This document shows positions 37,959 to 46,518 of a stretch of 64,000 nucleotides of DNA, piece by piece. Source of the stretch: Verrucomicrobiota bacterium (lineage in GTDB: Bacteria; Auribacterota; JABMQX01; JAFGEW01); assembly GCA_016931415.1 (NCBI GenBank), contig JAFGEW010000029.1, forward strand, positions 1 through 64,000, given 5' to 3'. Position 1 is the stretch's first letter. Every line of letters starts with the position of its first letter. The position numbers were made by a program, and so were the translations under genes. The notes beneath the pieces are model-generated. The model had not been told where the DNA came from. It ran no database searches and saw only the letters and a program-made list of their open reading frames with translations.

Positions 37959-38726
37959 CTACTCGACGTAAACGACGATGTCGACCTTGGTGTCTTTCTT
38001 CACCTGCGATCCAATCAACGGCGACTGGCTACGCACGGTGCCCACGAGCGACCTGCTCGTCGCCTTCTCCGTCGCCACTCTGCCCTGCTGCAAGCCGGCC
38101 TTGGCCAGCACGGCCGGCACTTCGGCGGCACTGAGGCCCACAAGCTTCGGCACGTGGACAAGACCTTCCTCGACCGGGCCGTACAGGCCGAGACTGACCT
38201 TAGACCAACGCTGCACGCGCATCCCCGCCTCGGGCGACTGGCGATAGACCACGTCGTGGAGGCGTTGGTCGGCAATGAAGCGTCTCGAGATCTCGCCGAC
38301 GAGCAGGCCCGATTGCTTGAGCTTGGAGACGGCCTCGTCGTAGCTGAACCCGAGCAGATCGGGCACCGTGGCGTACTCGCTCCCCAACGGCCGGTAGACG
38401 ACCACGTTGACAACCGTTCGCCGTGGCACGCGGGCACCGGCCGTGCGGTCCTGACCCACGATCCGCCCGGGTGTCGCCAAGCCGGCCCACTGCGACTCGG
38501 CCGTGCTCATCGTCTGGCCGAGCACGAGCACGCGCTTGGTGAGCACCGTGGCCGCCTCCTCCGGCGTCATGCCCGTCAGGTCGGGCACGAGGGTCGCCGG
38601 GTTGGACGGCGCGCCCGGGGGAGGGCCTGATTTCTGGGGACGGCAACCGCCAACGAGCATGGCGCACAACGCCGCACAGGCCAGCGTGGCCGCGGTGATT
38701 CTCAAGGACCTACGCGTCGTGTTCAT
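37959..38726 (-). CDS. PASTA-domain lipoprotein
   Basis: 255 residues; lipobox MLVGGC with Cys ~27. Three PASTA-type repeats start PATLVPDLTGMTPEEAATVL, YATVPDLLGFSYDEAVSKLK and LVHVPKLVGLSAAEVPAVL, each ending in a VxxxxS/Y turn. PASTA domains bind peptidoglycan or lipid II. There is no kinase or PBP domain, so this is a stand-alone periplasmic binder, with a wall-sensing role possible. Confidence 0.85.
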   Translation of the reverse strand: MNTTRRSLRITAATLACAALCAMLVGGCRPQKSGPPPGAPSNPATLVPDLTGMTPEEAATVLTKRVLVLGQTMSTAESQWAGLATPGRIVGQDRTAGARVPRRTVVNVVVYRPLGSEYATVPDLLGFSYDEAVSKLKQSGLLVGEISRRFIADQRLHDVVYRQSPEAGMRVQRWSKVSLGLYGPVEEGLVHVPKLVGLSAAEVPAVLAKAGLQQGRVATEKATSRSLVGTVRSQSPLIGSQVKKDTKVDIVVYVE

Positions 38727-38874
38727 GCCTGCATCATACTCGCACCACAGCGCCGCGTCAAAGCCCGTTTCCCCGGGACGCAGGATTGCCGTCCGAGTCC
38801 CGGGTTCGCTATTGACCTCGGTGCAGACAGCGTCTAGCGTAGCGGTGTTCCCACCGCCACAGGAGGAAAAGGGT

Positions 38875-40080
38875 ATGCCCCGTCAGTCCATCGACGAACA
38901 CAACGTCGAGACGCGTGAGGTCTGGAAACGGCTCTGGGCCGGCAACCCGATCCGCGTGCCGGTCACGCTCGGGATCGGCATCCGCTACTCGATCGACAAT
39001 CCCGAGGTGAACCCGAACGGCTACACCTTCGAGCAGTACACGCGCGAGCCTGACGTGATGCTCAAGCTCCAGCTCGCCGCCGCCAAGTGGATGCGTCACA
39101 ACGCCAACTGGTACCACGACACCGAGGTCGGTCCGCCTGAGAAGGAGTGGGCCGTCTACATCGACTACCAGAACTTCTACGAAGCGGCGTGGTTCGGCTG
39201 CCCGCTGTACTTCGCCGAGGGCCAGCCGCCCGACACGCGGCCCATCCTCGCCGATGAAGCGAAGAAGAACATGCTTTTCGACCGCGGCATCCCCGACCCG
39301 CTCAACGACGGCGCGATGGGCGACATCCGCCGCCACTACGAACGGTGGAAGACCAAGCTGCGCACGTTCACGTTCGAGGGCAAGCCGGTGCGCTGCACGG
39401 GCATCAGCGGCCTCGGCACCGACGGGCCGCTCGTGGTCGCCATCAACCTGCGTGGCGCCGAGTTCCTGACCGACCTCTACCTCGACCCCGACTGGGCGCA
39501 GCAGCTTCTCACGTACATCGTGGACGCCACCATCGTGCGTATCGAGGCGTGGCGCAAGTTCCTCGGGCCCAACCTGCCGCCTGACTGGTTCACGCAGCCT
39601 GAGATGGGCCTCAAGTGGGGCTTCGGCGACGACAGCATTGAGCTGCTCAGTGTGGACGCGTACAAGGAGCTCATCCTCCCGCACCACAAGCGGCTCTTCG
39701 AGCACTTCGGCGGCGGCCCGCCGAATGCCGGCGGCGGACCGAACTTCATCCACCTGTGCGGCGACGTCCAGCGCCTGCTGCCGACGATCCGCGACGAGCT
39801 CAACGTGCGCAGCATCGACACCGGTTTCCCGATCCGGTGGGAGACACTGCGCGACGAGCTCGGCGACGACGTCATGGTCTGGGGCGGCGTGCCTGTCGCG
39901 CTGCTCAAGGACGGCACGCCCGACGAGGTGGCCGCCGAGACACGCCGCATCCTGGCAACAAACATCATGCGCGGGGGCCGCTTTATCATGCGCGAAGCGA
40001 ACAACCTAGCCCCCGGCACCCCGCTCGAGAACCTGCGCGCCATGTACGAGACAACGAAGGAGTTGGGGCGGTACACCTAA
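38875..40080 (+). CDS. Uroporphyrinogen decarboxylase-family protein
   Basis: 401 residues from ATG 38875 (AGGAGG 8 nt upstream). Contains the URO-D/MtaA-type TIM barrel: LGIGIRYSIDN, PVRCTGISGLGTDGP, FGDDSIELLSVDAYKELILP, FIHLCGDVQRLLP and a late VMVWGGVPVALLKDG with NIMRGGRFIMREANNLAPGT. Members of this branch are corrinoid/zinc methyltransferases as often as heme enzymes; FIHLCGD supplies His/Cys for zinc. No heme genes adjoin. Its stop overlaps the convergent methyltransferase gene by 4 nt. Confidence 0.85.
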   Translation: MPRQSIDEHNVETREVWKRLWAGNPIRVPVTLGIGIRYSIDNPEVNPNGYTFEQYTREPDVMLKLQLAAAKWMRHNANWYHDTEVGPPEKEWAVYIDYQNFYEAAWFGCPLYFAEGQPPDTRPILADEAKKNMLFDRGIPDPLNDGAMGDIRRHYERWKTKLRTFTFEGKPVRCTGISGLGTDGPLVVAINLRGAEFLTDLYLDPDWAQQLLTYIVDATIVRIEAWRKFLGPNLPPDWFTQPEMGLKWGFGDDSIELLSVDAYKELILPHHKRLFEHFGGGPPNAGGGPNFIHLCGDVQRLLPTIRDELNVRSIDTGFPIRWETLRDELGDDVMVWGGVPVALLKDGTPDEVAAETRRILATNIMRGGRFIMREANNLAPGTPLENLRAMYETTKELGRYT

Positions 40081-40817
40081 CGCGGCTTGCGGGCGACGAC
40101 GATCATGCGGGGCGAGGAGCGCGAGTAGGCATCGCCCGTCCAGGAGCCGTGGATGGCGTCGAACTCGAGGCCGACGCGCTCGAACAGCCTTCGGTACTGC
40201 GCGGGTGTATAGAAGCGCACGTGCATCGGACAGACAGCCTGCCGGCGGCCGCGACGAAGGGTCCAAACCGCCTCAACCCGCTCGTAGCGCCGGTTCCAGC
40301 GGCATCGCTGCGTTACCGTGCCGGCGGGCCTCCCGGGAGCGGCGGGCAAGGGAGTCGTCACCTTAGCGACGAAGTGGCGCAGCACGCGCTCGCGATTGGC
40401 CGTGTCGACGAGCAGCTTCCCACCGGGCCGCAATGCACGCGAGAAACGGCCCAGCACGTCAAGATTCTCGGCCTCGCTGAAGTACCCGAAGCTCGTGAAC
40501 CAGTTAACCACGGCGTGGAATTCCTCTCTGAAATCCAACTCGCGCATATCACCAACGAGGAATGTGCCCAAGAGGCCTTCTTTGCGGAAGCGACGCTTGG
40601 CGCGGTTGGTGAACTTCGAGCGCAGGTCCACGCCCGTCACCTCGATGCCGAGCTTGGCCATGGCGAGCGACGTGCGGCCCGCGCCACACGGCACGTCGAG
40701 CAGACGCTGTCCCTTGCGCAACCCGAGCGCTCGCCTGATGAACCGTGCCTGCTCGACTGGCATGTCATCGGTCTTGAGCCACAGGTCGTCGTCGAAGTGC
40801 CTGTACCAGTCGTCCAT
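40077..40817 (-). CDS. Class I SAM methyltransferase (tandem copy 3)
   Basis: 246 residues. Motif I RLLDVPCGAGRTSLAMAKLG (~38), VTGVDLRSKFTNRAKRRFRK, GDMRELDFREEFHAVVNWFT and GKLLVDTANRERVLRHF are shared, in order, with the two genes upstream. N-terminus MPVEQARFIRRALGLRKGQR is also shared. Likely a 'methyltransferase domain 25'-type small-molecule enzyme. Last of three tandem paralogues reading right to left; its stop overlaps the URO-D family gene. Confidence 0.87.
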   Translation of the reverse strand: MDDWYRHFDDDLWLKTDDMPVEQARFIRRALGLRKGQRLLDVPCGAGRTSLAMAKLGIEVTGVDLRSKFTNRAKRRFRKEGLLGTFLVGDMRELDFREEFHAVVNWFTSFGYFSEAENLDVLGRFSRALRPGGKLLVDTANRERVLRHFVAKVTTPLPAAPGRPAGTVTQRCRWNRRYERVEAVWTLRRGRRQAVCPMHVRFYTPAQYRRLFERVGLEFDAIHGSWTGDAYSRSSPRMIVVARKPR

Positions 40818-40823
40818 GTCATG

Positions 40824-41594
40824 TCACCTCCCGCTCTGCTTCGGCTTGCGGCCAACAACCACGATTGCCGGCGACGACGGAGTGTATGGCTCACCCAAAG
40901 CGGACCCGTAGAGCGCCTCGAACTCGAGTCCGGCCCGCCTGAACAGCGTTTTGAACTGCCCCGGCGTATACCAGCGCATCGAGAGCCGTTGACTGCCGGG
41001 CTCGCCATCGACATCAAGAGCCCACGTGCCTTCGACTCGCTCGAGTCTGTGGTTCCACCGGTTCCGGATCACCACGATGTCTCGTCCGCGGCGCCCGACT
41101 TCACGCAACGGTACGCGCCTCTCCTTGAGAAAATGCCGCAGACAACGTTCGCGATTGGCCTGCTGGATCAGGACACGGCCACCTGGCCGCACGGCGCGGG
41201 CGAAGCGCCGCAGCACGTCGAGATTGGTCGCATCGTCGAAGTACCCGAAGCTGCCGAACCAGTTGACAACGCCATCGAACTCCCCATCGACATCCAGCTC
41301 GCGCATGTCGCCGACAAGGAACGTGCCCACCAGTCCAGCCTTGCGGAAGCGGCGCTTGGCGCGGTTGGTGAACTTCGAGCGCAGATCAAGACCCCTCACC
41401 TCAACGCCGAGCTTCGCCAGCGCGAGCGACGTGCGCCCCGCGCCGCACGGCACGTCGAGCACGCGCTGCCCGCCGGACCGCCGCGATCCGGAGCGCAGGC
41501 CGAGCGCCCGCTTGATGAAGCGCGCCTCCTCGACGGGCATCTCGTTGTCCAGCAACCAGAACCGGTCGTTGAAATGCAGACACCAATCCTTCAT
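40824..41594 (-). CDS. Class I SAM methyltransferase (tandem copy 2)
   Basis: 256 residues; motif I RVLDVPCGAGRTSLALAKLG, EVRGLDLRSKFTNRAKRRFR and FDGVVNWFGSFGYFDDATN. It differs from its neighbours by an SGSRRSGGQ insertion near residue 33. The gap to copy 3 is 6 nt and to copy 1 15 nt, so the trio is one operon. Substrate unknown; divergence in the C-terminal cap (DVDGEPGSQRLSMRWYTPG) suggests different substrates. Confidence 0.87.
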   Translation of the reverse strand: MKDWCLHFNDRFWLLDNEMPVEEARFIKRALGLRSGSRRSGGQRVLDVPCGAGRTSLALAKLGVEVRGLDLRSKFTNRAKRRFRKAGLVGTFLVGDMRELDVDGEFDGVVNWFGSFGYFDDATNLDVLRRFARAVRPGGRVLIQQANRERCLRHFLKERRVPLREVGRRGRDIVVIRNRWNHRLERVEGTWALDVDGEPGSQRLSMRWYTPGQFKTLFRRAGLEFEALYGSALGEPYTPSSPAIVVVGRKPKQSGR

Positions 41595-41609
41595 CTGGAA
41601 GTCCCTCCA

Positions 41610-42362
41610 CTACTTCGGCTTGCGGCCGACGACAATGAGACGGCGCGAGGTCCGTGAGAAGGCCTCGCCGGTCCACGAACCGTAGATGCCCTCGAAAGCG
41701 AGACCGACGCGCTCGAACAGCTTCCGGCATTGCGCGGGCGTGTAGAGGCGCATGTGCATCGGACTGACGATCTCCCGCCGACCGCGCCGAAGAGCCCATA
41801 CGCTCTCGATCCGCTGCAGGCGCGGATTCCAGCGATGGCGTCTCGAGAAAGAGCCAACCCGCTTACCGCCTGCAGTGGTCACGGGGATCGCCTCGCGGGC
41901 AATGAAGCGGCGGAGGGTGAACTCGCGACTACGTGTATCGATGAGCACCCGCCCACCGGGCCGCACGGCACGCGCGAAACGGCGCAGCACGTCGAGATTC
42001 GTCGCCTCGTCGAAATAGCCAAAGCTGCCGCACCAGTTGACAAGGCCATCGAATCCCTCGCTGAGATCGAGCTGGCGCATGTCGCCGGTAAGAAACGTGC
42101 CCGAGATCCCCTCTTGGCGGAACCGCCGCTTGGCGCGAGAGACAAACTTGGAACGCAGTTCGACGCCGGTCACCTCAATGCCAAGTTTCGCCAGCGCCAG
42201 CGACGTGCGTCCCGCGCCGCACGGCACGTCGAGCACGCGCTGGCCTTTGCGCATGCCGAGCGCGCGCTTGATGAATTGCGCCTGCTCGACGGGCATGTCG
42301 TTACTCAGCAGCCAAAATCGGTCGTCGAAGTCGTCAATCCAGTCCTTTCGTTGCGCACCCAT
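41610..42362 (-). CDS. Class I SAM methyltransferase (tandem copy 1)
   Basis: 250 residues from ATG 42362 (GGGAGG 7 nt upstream, inside a longer frame). Same architecture as copies 2 and 3 (RVLDVPCGAGRTSLALAKLG, GVELRSKFVSRAKRRFRQE, FDGLVNWCGSFGYFDEATN). First gene of the operon, 64 nt below an intrinsic terminator that would lie in its leader if the promoter is upstream of 42452. Confidence 0.87.
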   Translation of the reverse strand: MGAQRKDWIDDFDDRFWLLSNDMPVEQAQFIKRALGMRKGQRVLDVPCGAGRTSLALAKLGIEVTGVELRSKFVSRAKRRFRQEGISGTFLTGDMRQLDLSEGFDGLVNWCGSFGYFDEATNLDVLRRFARAVRPGGRVLIDTRSREFTLRRFIAREAIPVTTAGGKRVGSFSRRHRWNPRLQRIESVWALRRGRREIVSPMHMRLYTPAQCRKLFERVGLAFEGIYGSWTGEAFSRTSRRLIVVGRKPK

Positions 42363-42414
42363 GAGCCCGCCTCCCTGCTTACTCAGGTTGTACTTGAACC
42401 ACTCTCCTCTGTTG

Positions 42415-42452
42415 AGCAACAAAAAAACCCACCGCCCGTCGGGCGGTGGGTT
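42415..42452 (-). terminator. Intrinsic terminator in the leader of the methyltransferase trio
   Basis: On the minus strand, AACCCACCGCCC / GGGCGGTGGGTT forms a 12-bp stem with a two-base loop, followed by TTTTTTTGTTG, a textbook intrinsic terminator. It could end transcription from 42639-43409, or act as an attenuator for the three genes downstream. Confidence 0.85.
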
Positions 42453-42475
42453 CGACTCGTTCGTGCTGTGTGGGT

Positions 42476-42565
42476 CTAGGTCACAGACGCGGTCGTCCCC
42501 ATCCGCCCGTCACGAATGACGAGCACGGTCGTCTGAAGAAGAATGGAGACGTTGTACGAATGCAC
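42476..42565 (-). CDS. Possible 29-residue leader peptide or small protein
   Basis: GTG-started frame on the minus strand, ending in TAG 24 nt before the terminator stem. Peptide has QTTVLVIRDGRMGTTASVT at its C-terminus. A weak AGAGAG lies upstream. There is no run of one amino acid as in classical attenuators. Could be a leader peptide, a genuine small protein with its own terminator, or chance. Confidence 0.22.
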   Translation of the reverse strand: MHSYNVSILLQTTVLVIRDGRMGTTASVT

Positions 42566-42638
42566 TGTGACTGCTCTCTCGCTACCTTGGCTACAAGCTA
42601 CCGCACAGCGGGTGCGCGTGTAAAGAGGAAAATGCGGA

Positions 42639-43409
42639 TCAGCGCCGGGCGACAAGGAGCGCGTCGTTCAGGTAGCGCCACATCACGGCGACGTGGCGGA
42701 AGCCGGCGGCCTGAAGCAGCCGGCGATGCACGGCGACGGTATGGCCCGCCTCGGGTCCGTCCTGCACACCCCAGGCGGACGCCGCAACCGTGCCGGCGTA
42801 ATCAGGAGCATCAACGGCCTCGCCAAGCCCTTCCCAGAACTCCTCCCATGTCTGGGCGCCGCCCTGCTGGAAGCGGCAGGTGATCTCGCCCTCGTTCATG
42901 TCCAGTGCAACGCGCGCAAGCGTCCCGTCGTCCGGCGGGATATGGTCAAAAATCATGCACTGGCCGCCGTCAACAAGGACGCCGGCCGCCCACGTGTACG
43001 TGGCGCCCAAGCGCTCCTCGCCGAACCAGTGCGTCGTCGTCGAACTCACGACCGCTTCTGCGGGCTCCGCGAGCTCTGCGAGAGATCTTTCCTGCCGGAA
43101 ATCGACGCTGACCACGCGCGCCCGTTCGCCGAACGGCCTGAGTCGGCGTCGCGCCGCTTCGAGCAGGAACGGCTCGACGTCGAGACACACCACGCTCGCG
43201 TTCGGGTGGCGGTTGACGATCGTCTCGGCCAGAGTGCCGGCGCCCGCGCCCAAGTCAACGATGCGACACCTTTCCGGGAACTGCTCGACCACAAGATCGG
43301 CGATGAGCGCGAACGCCTCCCGGCGACGCGGGACATAGGCGTCCTGCATGGCATCCCACCGCGCCGTCCACTCGCCGAACCACCCTTCGCTTTTCGAGGA
43401 GAGATCCAT
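42639..43409 (-). CDS. SAM-dependent methyltransferase (tRNA/trans-aconitate type fold)
   Basis: 256 residues from ATG 43409. Motif I CRIVDLGAGAGTLAETIVNR, VVCLDVEPFLLEAARRRL and AVVSSTTTHWFGEE identify the fold; not close to the nearby trio. The sequence RSLAELAEPAEAVVSS is encoded by DNA resembling one arm of the CTCTGCG palindrome (43057-43092), so a repeat may have become coding. A GTG seven codons earlier lies in a CACAGAT repeat and has no ribosome site. Ends 187 nt before the leader terminator. Confidence 0.83.
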   Translation of the reverse strand: MDLSSKSEGWFGEWTARWDAMQDAYVPRRREAFALIADLVVEQFPERCRIVDLGAGAGTLAETIVNRHPNASVVCLDVEPFLLEAARRRLRPFGERARVVSVDFRQERSLAELAEPAEAVVSSTTTHWFGEERLGATYTWAAGVLVDGGQCMIFDHIPPDDGTLARVALDMNEGEITCRFQQGGAQTWEEFWEGLGEAVDAPDYAGTVAASAWGVQDGPEAGHTVAVHRRLLQAAGFRHVAVMWRYLNDALLVARR

Positions 43410-43416
43410 GAATGAA

Positions 43417-43447
43417 CCACAGATTTCCACAGATTGGCACAGATCAG
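43417..43447 (+). repeat. CACAGAT-type dispersed repeat
   Basis: ACCACAGATTTCCACAGATT followed by GGCACAGAT: three CACAGAT units about 11 nt apart. Same family at 46519-46543, 46974-47002 and 47829-47863. Confidence 0.7.
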
Positions 43448-43519
43448 GAACCTACCACGGGGCACACGGGGAGCACGGGGAAACAGGAATCGCTTCGGCG
43501 CGCACGGCGGCAAGAACGG

Positions 43520-44179
43520 CTATGAGCTGTCACGCGAGCGGGTCTCCTCCACGAGTGATCGAACGTCCCGAAGGAACTTGTCGAACGAGCGGCAGCGTGT
43601 CCGGGCAGATGCGAAGTCCATCTTCTCAGCGAGCGCTGGCTGGTCATCGACCTCCAGATACCTCTTGGGGCTCATGTTCTTAGAGAGCTCCTCTTTGGCT
43701 CCACGGAGGCTCTCGGGCAGAGGAGGAGCCGTCGCGTCTGCGTGAACACCCCGAACCACGCGCAGCGATTCCTTTGCGCCGAGGAACCAGGCCTCAAGCT
43801 CGCGATTGGCGATCACAACTCGAACGGGCACAGAGGTCACACTCCTGCATCTCCCGAGCAGCGCGGGTCCCAGTTCAGCGGGACAGTCATCATCTGCGTC
43901 AAGCACGACGATGACACCTCCCGGGGTCTCCCGGTTGGCGACCGCCGTCTGGATCGCTTTTTCGATCTCATCCTTGCGAGTGATCCGGCTTCTCTTAACG
44001 CGGAAGGGCCGAGCGGCTTGTACGTCATGGATCTGATCTTCGGCCAATATGCGTCGAAGGAGAACAGGTATCGTCTCGATCTCGGCGTGCCCCTCGACAA
44101 TAGGAACGATGGAAGGGCGCACGGCCTCGCCGCCGTGTCTGTCATCACCCGGGCCATGAGACTGAGCATGCCTGCTCAT
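43520..44179 (-). CDS. DUF4276 family protein (TOPRIM-like)
   Basis: 219 residues. Start overlaps the AAA gene's stop (ATGA, 44179-44176), so the pair is translationally coupled. Motifs: IVEGHAEIETIPVLLRRIL (acidic strand-helix), GVIVVLDADDDCPAEL (Asp triplet) and VVIANRELEAWFLGAK, the order expected of DUF4276/TOPRIM proteins, which bind metal and usually act as nucleases. The first ~25 residues are extra. An effector with the neighbouring ATPase as sensor is inferred. Confidence 0.82.
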   Translation of the reverse strand: MSRHAQSHGPGDDRHGGEAVRPSIVPIVEGHAEIETIPVLLRRILAEDQIHDVQAARPFRVKRSRITRKDEIEKAIQTAVANRETPGGVIVVLDADDDCPAELGPALLGRCRSVTSVPVRVVIANRELEAWFLGAKESLRVVRGVHADATAPPLPESLRGAKEELSKNMSPKRYLEVDDQPALAEKMDFASARTRCRSFDKFLRDVRSLVEETRSRDSS

Positions 44180-45402
44180 TTCTCGCCCCGCAGCAGTCCT
44201 GCCTGTTCAGGGCCAACGCGACCGAACAGGTCGATCTGTCCCGCTCGCCTCTTCGCCGCGGCCAGATCGGGATTGAGTTCGCCCACACGGAGTAACTCGC
44301 CAGGCGAGTACAGACGCTGCAGAATGGTCTCTCTCGTAGAATCAGACACGGACGACACGAGTGTCCAGTTCTCTTGCTTGGTGACGATGCGAACCTGGGA
44401 GTCGTCCAGTCCCTTGTAGTCCAACACGTCAGGGCTGTGTGTGGTAACAAGCACCTGCCTCTCGTGGGCGGCGTCCATGAGAACCTGGACGACCAGTTCG
44501 GCCGCACCCGGGTGAACAGTGGCCTCGGGTTCCTCGATGGCGATCACGGAATGCCTTCCGGCCTGGTAAACGGCCAGGAGGAGGCCCAGTACGCGAAGAG
44601 TCCCGTCAGACATGCTGAGGGCCTCCAGCGTCCATGGACGCTTGGCGCCAACCTCGTGCGTGAACCTGACCGTCTCCATCCTGCCACCCACGGTTTTGGG
44701 CTCAGCTCTCGTCACGCCTTCGACAACCTTGGACAAGAGACGGCAGATGCGGTCATAGCGTTCCTTGCCTCCGGGCTCAGACTTCACGCGCCTGAGGACA
44801 GCGGCGGCATTTGCGCCATCCGGCGCAAGAGACTCGCCGGAATCTGGGGCCTGAAGCTCACGTATGCGGTCCGGCACAACCGAGTAGAAGCGCATCGACG
44901 TGAGGAAGTCGTAGACCGGCCTGAACTCCGCCGTGCCGGAGGCTGCATAGAGGGCAAGCCGGTCTGCCTCAACCTTGGGGCGGATTCCGGGGATCTCTTG
45001 GACGAACTTGCCGTTACGCACCTCAAACCTGTGCGATCTGGCTACGCCGGAAACAACAACGCACCGTTCGCGTGCTACTCGGAACGCTTCGCCCTGCTCG
45101 GCGGCGACGTTGAAGCTGTAGTCCGCATGCATACCGTCGGCAAGTGATAGCGTCAGCCGGATCCCGATGTTGGTGGGGTGGCCCCAGGAATACCGACTGG
45201 TAGCCCGTATCCCCCCCCTGCGCAAGAAGGCGTCGTTGATCGGACGGGACAGACTGTCACACACGAACGACAGCGCATCGATGAGGTTGCTTTTCCCGGA
45301 ACCATTCGGCCCCACAAAGACGGTGAACGGCTCCAGATCGGTTTCGGTTGCGGCAATGCTCTTGTAGTTGACGACTGAAAGCCGAGTGATGCGCGGGACC
45401 AT
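44176..45402 (-). CDS. AAA (SMC-like) ATPase paired with DUF4276
   Basis: 408 residues. Walker A FVGPNGSGKSNLIDAL (~28-43), signature LSMSDGTLRVLGLLL (~272), Walker B VIAIEEPEATVHPGA (~298) and switch His in LVTTHSPDVLDYKG. This is the AAA_15/AAA_21 ABC-type fold, as in OLD, Gabija and PARIS-like ATPases. With a coupled TOPRIM-family gene it resembles two-gene anti-phage systems, but the partner is DUF4276, not the DUF4435 of PARIS. No methylase or other defence gene adjoins. Confidence 0.86.
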   Translation of the reverse strand: MVPRITRLSVVNYKSIAATETDLEPFTVFVGPNGSGKSNLIDALSFVCDSLSRPINDAFLRRGGIRATSRYSWGHPTNIGIRLTLSLADGMHADYSFNVAAEQGEAFRVARERCVVVSGVARSHRFEVRNGKFVQEIPGIRPKVEADRLALYAASGTAEFRPVYDFLTSMRFYSVVPDRIRELQAPDSGESLAPDGANAAAVLRRVKSEPGGKERYDRICRLLSKVVEGVTRAEPKTVGGRMETVRFTHEVGAKRPWTLEALSMSDGTLRVLGLLLAVYQAGRHSVIAIEEPEATVHPGAAELVVQVLMDAAHERQVLVTTHSPDVLDYKGLDDSQVRIVTKQENWTLVSSVSDSTRETILQRLYSPGELLRVGELNPDLAAAKRRAGQIDLFGRVGPEQAGLLRGEK

Positions 45403-45445
45403 CTTCGAGGACCTCTCTTCCTAGCGCCGGCATCCTAGCATATTG

Positions 45446-46504
45446 TCACCGGCCGAAGTAGTTGACCTTCATCGCGTCATGCACGGCGGCCAGTACGGCG
45501 GCCGTCTTCTTGCGGCCGCGGCGGGTGCCCTCGATGATGATCTCGTCGACGTCCTTCGGGCGGGCCTCCCAGACGGCGCGACGCTCGCGAATCGGGTCGA
45601 GAAAGGCGTTGAGCGCAGCGGCGAGCTTCTTCTTCACCTCGACGTCGCCCACCTTGCCAGCGCGGTAGCGGTCCTTGAGGTCGTTGACCTCGGCGACGTT
45701 CGGGTTGAACGCGTCGTGGTAGGCGAACACCGGGTTGCCCTCGACAGTGCCCGGGATGTCGGCCCGGATGCGCTTCGGGTCGGTGTACATACCGCGGATC
45801 TTCTTCTCGACCTCGGCGCTCGTGTCCTTGAGGTAGATGCAGTTGCCGAGGCTCTTGGACATCTTCGCCGAGCCGTCGGTGCCCGGCAGGCGCTCGACCT
45901 CGCCAATGAGCGCGCTCGGCTCGACGAGCGTCTCGCCGTAGAGAGCGTTGAACTTGCGGACGATCTCGCGCGTCTGCTCGATCATGGGCGCCTGGTCGGC
46001 GCCGACGGGCACGAGGTGGGCGTTGAACGCCGTGATGTCGGCCGCCTGGTGAATGGGGTACGCGAGGAACCCGACGGGCACCTGCGGGTTGATGCCGAGC
46101 GCGGCGAGCCGGTGCTCCTCCTCGTCATCGAACTCGCCCTTGCCGAAGCTGCGCTGGGTGATCTCGGTCTTGACCGTCGGGTTGCGCGTGAGCCGCGAGA
46201 GCGTCACCAGGTTCATGTAGTAGATGGCGAGCTCGTGGATCTCGGGAGTCATCGACTGGAGCACGATGGTCGCCACCTCCGGATCGATGCCCACGGCGAG
46301 GTAGTCCTTGACTACCTCGCGCACGTTCTGGCCCAGGATCTCGGGCCGGTCGAAGTTGTCGGTGAGCGCCTGCAGGTCGGCAATCAGCACGTACGTCTCA
46401 TACTCGTGCTGCAGGTCCACCCGGTTCTTGAGCGAACCGACGTAATGCCCCAGATGCAGCGGCCCCGTCGGCCGGTCGCCCGTCAGGATGCGTTTCTTTT
46501 CCAT
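45446..46504 (-). CDS. trpS: Tryptophanyl-tRNA synthetase
   Basis: 352 residues from ATG 46504. Class I signatures: [14 protein letters not shown] (HIGH variant, His17-His20) and AKMSKS (~212-217); [19 protein letters not shown] and the N-terminal [14 protein letters not shown] are typical of bacterial TrpRS. Charges tRNA-Trp. I see no T-box leader in the 38 nt to the next gene. The upstream in-frame Met at 46546 lies in a repeat and is unlikely. Confidence 0.96.
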   Translation of the reverse strand: MEKKRILTGDRPTGPLHLGHYVGSLKNRVDLQHEYETYVLIADLQALTDNFDRPEILGQNVREVVKDYLAVGIDPEVATIVLQSMTPEIHELAIYYMNLVTLSRLTRNPTVKTEITQRSFGKGEFDDEEEHRLAALGINPQVPVGFLAYPIHQAADITAFNAHLVPVGADQAPMIEQTREIVRKFNALYGETLVEPSALIGEVERLPGTDGSAKMSKSLGNCIYLKDTSAEVEKKIRGMYTDPKRIRADIPGTVEGNPVFAYHDAFNPNVAEVNDLKDRYRAGKVGDVEVKKKLAAALNAFLDPIRERRAVWEARPKDVDEIIIEGTRRGRKKTAAVLAAVHDAMKVNYFGR

Positions 46505-46518
46505 GAGGAATGTCCCAC

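Noticed and set aside
39756-41657. 633-codon plus-strand frame
   Set aside because: Runs over the end of the URO-D family gene and antisense to two methyltransferases; low-complexity translation.
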